From contig JAMYHL010000049.1 in NCBI GenBank assembly GCA_025531455.1, positions 1 to 64,000 of the forward strand: DNA of 64,000 bases, written 5' to 3'. A model generated the notes under the pieces. The model saw only the letters and a program-made list of their open reading frames with translations. It searched no databases and was not told where the DNA came from. This stretch comes from Apiotrichum sp. Y4204. Lineage: Eukaryota; Basidiomycota; Tremellomycetes; Trichosporonales; Trichosporonaceae. Shown here one piece after another: positions 55,345 through 64,000 of the stretch (positions are counted from its first letter, which is position 1; every line of letters starts with the position of its first letter). The translations under genes and the position numbers were made by a program.

Positions 55345-55926
55345 GGTGGGCGGTGTGAGTAAGTGAGTAAAAGAAAGAGTGAGGAAGAGTCACGAGGTGG
55401 GCGGGGGTGGAGAGTGGGGAGGTTGGGGATCGACAAAGAGACTCGATCCAGACCGCGTTATGTACTTGTCAGACGACCACGGCACGTCCTCTTGGCATCG
55501 TTGCGATTGCGCTCGATATAAGACGCTAGTCGCCGCCGCTCGCGACGCCGAGGGTGCCGTCGCGGTCGTCGCGCCTCACAGTGGTGGGTAGATGCGGGGC
55601 ATACAGCACCGGCAATCAAGATGATCGTCGGACATGTCAACAATCGGTGATGCCCACACGCTATCGGCGTCATCGGCATAATCACTCACAGCGATTGGTG
55701 GAAAATGGGGTGGAGGATAACAGAGCCTGATCAATGACGTGGACATTTAAACAAATATTATCTGTTCCGTTATCACTCACGTCACGTGCAATTTCCCAGA
55801 AGTTGAAGATCTGCGTGCCGCCTCCACTCTACAGCTCGAAATCTTCGAACAGCACGGCGGCCACCCAAAAGTTCTCGCTCGCCGTCGTCTGCATCACCAC
55901 CACTCACCCCGTCTCCGACATCAGCG
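55345..55926. promoter_or_regulatory. Divergent promoter of the DUF3830-like and L1-domain genes
   Basis: The 582 bp carry no gene. The region just before 55927 is C/T-rich leader (CACCACCACTCACCCC). Nothing more specific was recognised. Confidence 0.45.
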
Positions 55927-57304
55927 ATGCCCCCCGCCGCGAAGAAAGCTAAGAAGGCCGCCAGCGCGCCGAGCGGCACCGGCGTTGTCGACCTGCGCGA
56001 TGCCGCTCCCCCGGGCACCCTTCCCGCCAGCTTCAAGCCCGCGCAGGCTCGCAAGGCCGTCGACGCGCTGCTCAAGCACCAGGGCAAGGTCACCAAGGAG
56101 CGCGAGGAGACGGAGCTTATCCCCCGTGACGAGCATGTCTGGCTGTCCATCAACACCAAGACGGGAAGCACGAGGAAAAAGCTCATGCCCATCAAGATGT
56201 GAGTCGAGATGGCGACGATGATGTCGTGTGACAGCTGTCCCGGTTGAAGCATCCGTCAATGTAGCAAGAGGATCACGACTAACATTTTAGTCAGCTGCCC
56301 AACCCGCCCCTTCCTCCGCCGCCGACCACGTCCGTCTGCTTGATCTCGAAGGACCCGCAGCGCGAGTACAAGGACCTGTTGGAGAAGCACAACATCAAGT
56401 TCATCTCGCGTGTCGTCGGCGTCGACAAGCTCAAGGGCAAGTTCAAGCCGTTTGAGCCCCGCCGCCAGCTGTGCGCCGACCACGACATGTTCCTCTGCGA
56501 CGACCGCGTCCTCAACCTCATGCCCAAGCTTCTTGGCAAGATCTTCTTCACCGCCAAGAAGCAGCCCATCCCCGTCAACCTCCAGCGCAAGGACCTCAAA
56601 GCCGAGCTTGGCCGCGCTATCGCCAGCACGTACTTCCACCCCAGCACCGGAACGTCCAAGTGAGTGGAAAATGCGGTGTGAACTGAAGATGCGCGCCTGC
56701 TGCGGGCTGAACACCGAGTGGCAAGAGCCTCATGGTGACGCTGAATGTCGCCTATCTGATCGGCGTGGTGATTACATCTCAGCAGCAACTGGCGCAGCAG
56801 AACAGCTCGGATAGTCTCACCACCATCTACCCTCACCAGAAGGACACTGACCCCAGCTCCATCCGCATAGCCACTGCCGGCGTCACCTCCCCGGAGGCGA
56901 CGCTCGCAAACCTGCTCGCCGCCCTCCCGGCCGCGGTGAACCTCATCCCGGGAGGCTGGGACAATGTGCTTTCGGTGGGAATCAAGACGTCGACCTCAGT
57001 CCTGCTGCCGGTGTGGAGCTCGGCTCTCAGCGGTCGGTTCGACGCGAAGGGCGCGGCAGACGAGATGGAGGTCGAGGAGGAGGATGAGCCGAAGCGCAAG
57101 GCTCCCGCTAAGGCTGCCCCCGCCGCGCCGAAGGACGTCAAGGAGGTCAAGGAGGTCAAGAAGGCCGCGGCCGCGGCCCCTACACCCAAGAAGAAGACGT
57201 CGACGATCGGCTCGACGGCTGGCGGCGCCGCGCGCAAGTCTAAGGCTGAGGCAATTGGCGCACCCAAGCCCAAGGCCAAGAAGGCTAAGGCTGCCAAAAA
57301 GTAG
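55927..57304 (+). CDS. Ribosomal L1-fold ribosome biogenesis protein
   Basis: Exons 55927-56198, 56291-56659 and 56728-57304 encode 405 aa. The L1 domain covers about residues 33-300: KPAQARKAVDALLKHQ, HVWLSINTKT, the strand SVCLISKDPQREYKDLL, KFISRVVGVDKLKGKFKPFE, LCADHDMFLCDDRVLNLMPK, GKIFFTAKKQPIPVNLQRK and TYFHPSTGTS. The last 90 residues are a Lys/Ala-rich tail (KKAKAAKK). This is the layout of Utp30/Cic1/RSL1D1 proteins, nucleolar factors in pre-rRNA processing. The third-exon acceptor (AAGAG/C at 56727) was chosen because other AGs break the frame; it is the weakest junction. Symbol withheld because Cic1 and Utp30 cannot be separated here. Confidence 0.87.
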
Positions 57305-58160
57305 ACAGGAGGTGCCTCGCGTCGCTGCGTATACCCACCGCCGCTCGGCGGCTTGGTTTTAGATGTACTGCATATTATGTGCTAAGAGGCGGATGGGGAG
57401 GAGATGGGGTCACTGACGAGGTGGCACGCGAGATTGCGTGCACGTAGGTTGCGATGAAGACCCGCCGACACTGTTCCAGCTATGCGTCCTGGCCGACGGT
57501 AGATCAATTGACACCAATGCACGGCCCCAGACGGTGTCTCGGCTTCATGTGGAGGCCAACTGCAATCTGCGACAGGACGGGCTCACACGACAGTTGCAAA
57601 CTGCCAGGACGTTCTCCTTCTAAACAGACACATCCCTGCGCGGCGCCAATATATACGCCAAGCAACTCATTCAACCACACGAGGTAGCATTAATCTACAA
57701 GCTCTATGGCGGTACGTCTTGCGCGCATAGGGCAGAATCACGTCGCGTCTTGGTGTTGTACAGGTAGCGATGGAGCCTCATATTGGCTCTCGACAAGTCA
57801 TGTGTAGGTGATATGGGCGGCATAGCAGCATGGTCCATGAGGATGTGGATCGGGCACAACAAACGCGGATGAAGGCCCGAGGATGTGTTGTGCATCGTCT
57901 GAGCGATGAAGGCGATAGGGGTGTGGATGGAGTATGAATAGGCGTGGGGCGTTCGCGAGGAACAAGTTGCTGGTCATGCGTCGTGCCATGAAATTGCACC
58001 AAGCACTTGGAGGAGGAGATCGTCGTTGGAGCGTGAGGCCACGTCTACAGCGGCGTTGGCGGGTCATGCGATGCACATCCGGAACAAGCGTATCAACTTC
58101 CGGCGCCAGTGCCGAACGCCAACCTGGGGAGCTGCGGATGCGGTTTCGTGCCCTTAGCGT
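57305..58160. other. Convergent 3' intergenic region
   Basis: About 0.85 kb between the 3' ends of the L1-domain gene (plus) and the small membrane protein gene (minus). No frame shows a recognisable domain. Both terminators should be here. Confidence 0.5.
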
Positions 58161-58556
58161 CTAGGGGCTAAGCTGCCTGCTGGGCACGCGCGAGATGCTG
58201 CTAGCCGAGCTCATGCTGCTGACGGGCGAGGGGGGAGTGACGGTGAGGCGGGCGCTCTTGGCGTATGCCTGTGCGTCCGAGTAGCGGGGGAGGGGTACGC
58301 GGTGCGTGCGAGGCGGGCTCGACGATACCATCGGCGCGCTCTTGGTGGGCGCAGCCTGGGCCGCCTTCTTCGACTTGCGCTTCTTGGGCGCGGTAATAGA
58401 CTCGTAGAGGCTCGTGAGGGGCGAGAAGAGGCAGCGCAGCAACATGCCGACGAGGAAGAAGGGGAGGAGAGTGAGCGCCAGTGTCGAGAAGGCCGCCGAA
58501 ATCGTGAAGCGGAGATACATCGGGGGCACGGGCGGGGGGAGGGGAACGACAGTCAT
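58161..58556 (-). CDS. Small membrane-anchored hypothetical protein
   Basis: One uninterrupted 131-codon frame on the minus strand. After a Pro-rich start (VVPLPPPVPPMYL) comes a single long hydrophobic segment, about residues 17-44 (ISAAFSTLALTLLPFFLVGM, then LLRCLF), followed by a basic cluster (APKKRKSKKAAQ, about 56-67) and a Ser/Pro/Arg-rich tail. The positive residues after the segment suggest a cytosolic C-terminus and a tail facing the cytoplasm. Not a family I know. Codon composition fits neighbouring genes, and the frame ends cleanly, but without introns or homology the call is moderate. Confidence 0.55.
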   Translation of the reverse strand: MTVVPLPPPVPPMYLRFTISAAFSTLALTLLPFFLVGMLLRCLFSPLTSLYESITAPKKRKSKKAAQAAPTKSAPMVSSSPPRTHRVPLPRYSDAQAYAKSARLTVTPPSPVSSMSSASSISRVPSRQLSP

Positions 58557-59156
58557 GGTGACGGGAGGATTATGAGAGCTCGAGTGGTGGAGGATGTGCG
58601 CGAAGTCGAGCGTAGTGGTCCTGATCGTTGGTCGTGAGGATGAAGAGGAGGAATCCAGGCAACAACTAGCCTGTCAACTCTCAGAACCGAATGATGAAAG
58701 CTGGCGCGACTTACAAACAACCGCAACCAAGATGCAAGATGCCTGTAAATGTAAAGACGTTGTCGAGCCGTTTGGTGTTGTGTATGATTGAGAACTAGAC
58801 TGCACTGTGTGGAGTGTGAGACGATGTTATCGTTCCACCAGTCACTTGGCTCTCGCTGGTCTCCTGTACTCCTGTTCTGTGTGGGCACGGCGGAGCTGTG
58901 GGGGGGCGATAGGGGGAGCAGCAGAGTGAGGGTGTTGCTGGTGTTGAGCTTTGAGTCTGCTGGGCACAGCGCACAGCCCATACACAATAGGACGCCATCT
59001 GCCAGGCCGGCGCTTGCCAAGGATCTGCTGGGCTGCTGGGCTGCTGGGGAAACGGGCAACCGGCCAGGAGCCATCGATTCATCCTCAGCCTCGCGCCACT
59101 CCTCCCTCGGCTGCCGGCTTGCCCAGCTTTGGGTCTCGCGTCGCGCGCCTGGATGC

Positions 59157-59172
59157 AAAAAAAAAAAAAAAA
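59157..59172. repeat. Poly-A run of 16 bases
   Basis: Sixteen A in a row on the plus strand, followed by AGCTTGG-type unique sequence. It could be a simple homopolymer or the trace of an old retrotransposed insertion; no flanking target-site duplication was noticed. Confidence 0.85.
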
Positions 59173-60016
59173 GCTTGGTGCAACGGTTGCCGTGGCGTCT
59201 TTGGCTGATATGCCGCAAATGCCGCGGCCCGGCTATAGCCCCAAGCTTCAGTACTTCAGTCACCCCTTTACCCGCCAGGCCCGGCAGGACAACCGATTGA
59301 TCGAATGACCTCGGCCTCCGCACCTCGGAATATGAGGGGGGTATGAGGTGTCGCAGTACAGCAGTGCCGCAGTCTCTGGGGCAGTCATGCTGGATCACGC
59401 TGTCTCTGTCTCTGTGTCACCGGGTCAGGTCATGTACAATCTGTTCGGCCTCCGCACCGAGGCATCCTCAGTGGCCGCCAGGAGAAAGGAACAGACATCA
59501 AATCATCATGTCGTACGTGTGGAACGCCGAGACGCCGCGTGCCCCGGGTGTCACACGCGATCCATTCGATCCATTCCCCCCAGGCCCGAGGCCCGAGGCC
59601 GTTAGGGGTGGGCAAATGGCCAGAAAATAAAAATAAAAATGTGAACGCGGCCCACTACTGGAGCCCAGAGGACAACCGAGGGTCAGGCCCCAGGTCCGCG
59701 CCCTCATCACGCGCCCGGCAAACAGCATGCATACAAGCAGAATAGCCGCGTTTCCAGGTGTCAGTCAATGTACGAATGTGCAAGAGGTGCCGCATGGTGA
59801 AGGGTATCAGCTCGCTCTCTTCAGGGCCTTTACAGGGCTGAAGGGGCTTACCGGCTCTTGGCGTGGAGGCCCCGCAGGGAAGAAGGATTGGCAGGCCGCA
59901 CAAGCAGAGAGGCGAGGACGGGGGAATATCGAGAATCTTGTGCCAATCAGTTGACTTGTTTTGGGTCCTGGCTGGGACCTGGTTGTCCCCGGATGTTTCT
60001 TTTTCGCCTTTTTCTC

Positions 60017-60044
60017 TGTGGCCTGTGGCCTGTGGCCTGTGGCC
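60017..60044. repeat. Four tandem copies of TGTGGCC
   Basis: A perfect 7-bp repeat, four copies. It lies in a gene-free stretch, directly before degenerate CTGGCGT repeats at about 60063-60081. Confidence 0.9.
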
Positions 60045-62080
60045 TTCCGCTGTATCGAGCCTCTGGCGTCTGGCGTCTGGCATGTGGGTGAAATGGCCGG
60101 TCCTAAAATCCAACGATCCAACAGCTCCCTTCTGTAACAGGCCAATTAAAGTTGGGGGCCACAAGGATTGCCGTTTGGGGGTGACAGGGCCCTCGGTGCC
60201 AGTGGGCTGATCCAAGCTGATCCGGAATAAATATTAATAACCCTGCAAACTCCTCATATCACACATACTGTACTCACGACTGACATTCATCATTTCCTAT
60301 CAAAGTGCTTCAAATGGCACTACAAGCTAGTTCACCACAAACGAAACACAGTCTCTAATTGTTAACTTGTGCAACAAAACCCACATGAAACGTTGAGAAG
60401 CAAACACCGCCCTCCAACCCCCTCCTCACAGCTAGCTCACAGAGTCTTGGGGGCGGACATTCCATTAGCGATCCAACAGCCTGAATCGCCGTGAGAGAAC
60501 ACTATCGGCTACATCGAGTCGCAAGGTCATCGACAAGCAATCCACACCTCACGTCATCCGCGATCCGATCTTATCTGAAAGTTTTCTGATCATCTTGCCC
60601 CGTCCCTGTTATATTGTCATGTCGCGACAAAAATGTCCGAATGCTACGTATCTGATATCGCGACGTAGCCCGACGCCGGAGATAATAACAACAGTAAATT
60701 CAGTACAGATTGAACCAGGCTGCGCATCGGCCCATTGGCGACCAGGGGCCTGATCGCCCAATTGACTCGGATCCGGAGGCTCGGCGCCGATCACTGTCTA
60801 CGTCGTCCATTCTACATTCCTTTCCTCCGGGTCCTTTGGCACCCAGTCTTTGACTGCAGACTGTCCGCGTCATCCTACCGCGCGCCCAATTCATTCTGGT
60901 TTTATTATCTCTCGGTATGCCGTCACTGCCGTGTTGACCGCGATCCCTAATGTAGTGGCCAGTGGTGGGACGCGCTCGGCGGCCGGTGGACGTTCATCGT
61001 CGCGATCACGCGGTAGTCGTCATCAGCGCCTCATGTGCCTTAGGAACCTCTCATTCCCGCCGGCAGTGCACTAGCGGCCGCCACATGCAGTCCACACATG
61101 CCGCGCTCAGAGAAAGGAACGGTCTAGGGGTGGTAGGTGCGATTGCATGATACTGTTGAGCTGTTGATATTCATGGATCCTGGACAAAGTATCACAGTAA
61201 CACTGCTGACCTCGGCGGCCGGGGCGATCGGCCCGTCGGCCCGTAACCAACGTTCGGACCCGGGCGTCGTATGCGGCCCTACGATTGAGCGTAATGAACG
61301 GCCAGGCCGGCCAGGCCTACTTCGACGGCGAGGGCAGACACACCACGATCATATGCTCGTCGGCTCCCATGCGGTACAGTAGTGTAATGGTGATGGAACG
61401 CTTCGGGGACACCGTGCCCAGTGATTGTCCTCCCCAGCCTCTCATGCGTTCTCATATCGCACGATATACCTTACCTCTGAGGTTCTTGGTACTGATTTCT
61501 ATCTCTCGCCGCTTCCTTCCGATCTGGCTGACCATCTACTGACGATAACTGATTCGCAGTGAGGCTGACAGCCATGGAAGACCAAATGGGGCCAAACCAC
61601 ATGGAGGGCTCCGCACTGAAAATGTGTTGAAGCATATCGAGGCTCTCAAGGTCCACGGACACCCCCTCGAGCCCCGCGAGCCTCGCCGACGAGCTCTGTT
61701 TTCTAGCTCGAGGCAAGAACCCTTGCTCTCCTTGCCAGAAGCAAAGAAGCGGGAAGCGGCGATCTCCGACCACTGAGAAGTGCGGACCATCAAGTCCGAT
61801 CATGGCGCTTTTGTCATCCACTCATGTCCGCGCGCTTGGGCTTCGTGAGCTTCTCTTCCCTATCCTCGGATGGTTACACAATGTACATGAACAAGCTACG
61901 AAACTGCGTGAGACGAACTTGGGCTGTTGCCGCGTGAGAGAGATGAGGATTGTTGCGCTCGAACTGGAGGTGGTGGTGACGAATGATGAGCTTTTGTTTT
62001 CGTTGATTCCTGTCACAGGACGTTCGGGTTCTTGGTTGACATTCGGAAATGAATGCGGTGGCGAGAGCTGTCTACCGTCT

Positions 62081-62836
62081 CTACACCTTCGGGAGCGGGC
62101 GGCGATCGGAAGCAGGCGCAGCTGCGGGTGGTGCGCGATCACCGAGGGTCGGCAGCGGGCGCTTGGCCCAGTTGATCGGCGCGCCGTGCATCGTCGGGGG
62201 GCAGGCGGGGCCGAGTCCGCAGCCCATACCCATGCCCATCATCCCCATACCCATGCCCATTCCCATCCCCATCCCCATACCCATCGAGCCCATGCCGCAA
62301 CCCATCGCCGGGCCAGCGGGTGCGACCATGCACATGCCCGGACCGCAGCTGTTGATTATCCCCATGCCCATGGTGCCCATGTTCGCCATGCCGATACCCA
62401 TGCCGGGGAAGATGCCCGTCGCGGTCGCCTTGTAGCAGATCTCCTGGGCCTCCTTCTTCCATCCCTCCTGCCAAGATGTCGCGTAGATGTACACCTCGGT
62501 ACACTGCTGCTGTGGCACGAGCTGAATGCCGCAAAGCGTCGCTGAGGGTTAGTGGGTCATGAAGTGCTGGGTGCTGGAGCGCAGATTGGAGATCGGATCA
62601 CAGACATTCGGTAGATGAAGCGCCAACCGAAGGCGACGCCACGATATATGTTGTGGACCAATGTAGGCCGACACGAGTTGTAACTCACATCCCTTCTTCT
62701 CGAGGAACGCCATAATCTGCTGCTGCAGGGCAGCGTACGAGTACGCATTAAGTTCCCACGGAATAATGAAGCCGCGGGCCTGGGGTAAGCGTTGAGCGGA
62801 AACTGTACGCACAGTTGGAGGAGCGGAGAGCTGCAT
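62081..62836 (-). CDS. Small Met-Gly-repeat protein of unknown function
   Basis: Minus-strand exons 62813-62836, 62689-62779 and 62081-62541 encode 191 aa. Residues about 9-38 (ARGFIIPWELNAYSYAALQQ; MAFLEKKG) and 39-75 (CGIQLVPQQQCTEVYIYATS; GWKKEAQEICYKATATG) look folded. Residues about 76-165 are a Gly/Met-rich low-complexity region with scattered Cys (SCGPGMCM; MGCGMG; MGMGMGMGMG; MGCGLGPAC). The 33-nt first intron (62780-62812) is a multiple of 3 and could also be retained, adding 11 residues; splicing is favoured by good GTGCGT/CCCCAG ends. The second intron is 147 nt. Met/Cys-rich segments can bind copper(I), but I know of no family match. Nothing in the neighbourhood indicates function. 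Confidence 0.65.
62222..62300. repeat. CCCATR hexamer repeat coding Met-Gly on the minus strand
   Basis: About a dozen imperfect CCCATA/CCCATG/CCCATC hexamers. On the minus strand they encode alternating Gly and Met inside the preceding gene. Copy-number variation between strains would be expected. Confidence 0.88.
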
Positions 62837-64000
62837 GGCTGGAGAAATGGGAAGCGGGCGATGGAGATGTCTCGGTAGGTTGCCGATTTGAGATCACTTG
62901 ATCAGTTGGGCGCTGATGACAGAGGTCGGCGAGTTGAGGTCAGCGCCAGGCCGGGGGAACTAAGATAAACACGGGCGAGAGACTGGCGGTGGTGGTCGAC
63001 AAAGAGGAGGAAGTGCGACCAGCGATGTTATCACCTGAATGTGTGCACTTATACACTTAAAAGTCTGTCGTGCGAGGCTGCATCGCAAACGAATGTTGTT
63101 CGCAATGTTTTGGTCCAGCGGACACACACCCGCGGACCAGCCCGTTCTCAAAGTGCTCGGACCGTATTGTCCTCGACCACATCCCGCATCCCACATCCCA
63201 CATCTCACATCCCACATCGCTGCATATCGCTCGGACCTCCGCACGACGACCCTTATTGTACACAGGGGGCTGTATAGTGGCCATGTTGCATGCAATATCC
63301 TCTGCATGCTCTGCATGCTCTTCAGCCTCCGCTCACAATTTTCAGGCTATTCCTTGCATTTACTTGCATAACACAGCGCCACAGGTGACATTAGCATGCT
63401 CGTATCTCTCCGCAGCTCGCCCAGCTTAGTGGCGAGGAGGACCAACGGAGGACCAACGCTTCTGTCGCCACCCAGGATGGCCAGGATACCAGGGTCTTGG
63501 TACTGAGGGCACGCCTGCATTGGCACGGTCCTCCAGCACGGGGGGGGCGGGATAAGGAGGGAAGAGGCCGAAGAGGGTACCTCACATGCCATCTCTCACG
63601 TCCCTTACCCCCTATGGCCCATATCCCATCTCCAATCTTCCAGCGGAGTGTGGGCGACGTGCTGTGGGCGATCGGAAAGATACACAGCTGAAAGCCAAAG
63701 GCCTAATAAAGTACGAGTGGAGTATCTGGTAGGACGTGCCGACGATCCGAAGGGTGAGCAAGCAGGTGAGTGCTCATGACTAAACACAAATGCACAAAGC
63801 AGCTACCAAAGGACCCACGTGAACATTTCATCTGATCTGCTTCGGCGACAGCCAGGACTCACGCTTTCCTCTCCAGTGCCCCCATTGCACTATCCACATA
63901 ATTAAATGATAACGACCGATTAGACGAATGCGCCGCATACCCAGCCACCGATGCAGGTCCCAGATGGAGGTTCGTCGCCGCCCCGCTGTGACCTCTTCGA
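62837..64000. other. Right-hand flank; no supported gene
   Basis: The 1.16 kb contain the promoter of the Met-Gly-repeat gene and no recognisable gene before the window ends. A 7-bp repeat tract lies at 63181-63215. A gene starting beyond base 64000 cannot be assessed. Confidence 0.45.
63181..63215. repeat. Five near-perfect copies of ATCCCAC
   Basis: Tandem 7-mers ATCCCGC, ATCCCAC, ATCCCAC, ATCTCAC, ATCCCAC within the right-hand intergenic flank. Simple sequence; no role inferred. Confidence 0.85.

Larger units (their letters stand above)
58557..62080. other. Gene-poor 3.5 kb region; no supported gene
   Basis: Both strands lack a frame with a recognisable domain. The region contains a 16-base poly-A (59157-59172), 7-bp tandem repeats (60017-60044), GTCTGGC repeats near 60068-60081 and a short AT-rich spot (AATAAATATTAATAA, about 60227-60241). 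The intergenic content may include promoters of the small membrane protein (58556) at its left end. A non-coding transcript cannot be excluded. Confidence 0.45.

Noticed and set aside
59655..60215. A 186-codon minus-strand open frame
   Set aside because: It is largely made of 7-bp repeat translation and has no domain or upstream splice signals.

Overview
The window is nuclear DNA of a GC-rich basidiomycete yeast. Genes are split by many very short introns (mostly 34-80 nt) with GTRNGT donors, CTRAC/CTGAC branch sites and YAG acceptors. Proteins look like the Tremellomycetes, and the very short introns and GC content suggest Trichosporonales; that placement is inference. No rRNA, tRNA, CRISPR or intact mobile element was recognised. 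I assembled 21 protein genes by hand; every spliced model closes to a whole number of codons.

Layout. 0.9-9.9 kb: a Lys/Ala-rich basic protein, a long disordered Gln/Pro-rich protein, the replication factor Mcm10, and an atypical Siw14/Oca-type phosphatase that lacks its catalytic Cys and Arg. 9.9-13.8 kb is gene-poor. 13.8-24.5 kb: a disordered Ser/Pro-rich protein, a signal-peptide-bearing polyamine-oxidase-like flavoenzyme, the Golgi tether subunit COG7, and (minus strand) a choline/ethanolamine phosphotransferase. 26-33 kb: an Nhp6-type HMG-box protein, a candidate XLF/Nej1 end-joining factor and a YeeE/YedE-type sulfur-compound transporter, separated by low-complexity spacers. 36-41 kb: a Kes1/Osh4 oxysterol-binding protein and a divergent adaptin resembling AP-4 epsilon.

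41.5-51.8 kb is the most suggestive stretch: guanine deaminase, an M20 (PM20D2-like) dipeptidase, an extended SDR, a class III aminotransferase and a Zn2Cys6 transcription factor lie side by side, with GATA-factor-like motifs in the shared guanine deaminase/M20 promoter. It could be an uncharacterised nitrogen-scavenging cluster, but this is a hypothesis from content and order only. The transcription factor contains an 8-nt micro-exon that supplies the first zinc-binding Cys.

52.4-58.6 kb holds POL12 (DNA polymerase alpha B subunit), a DUF3830-like small protein, a ribosomal-L1-fold ribosome biogenesis protein and a small membrane protein. After 3.5 kb of sparse sequence, 62.1-62.8 kb encodes a small protein with a striking Met-Gly repeat. 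Mcm10, Pol12 and the XLF candidate all act in DNA replication or repair, but they are scattered and not a cluster.
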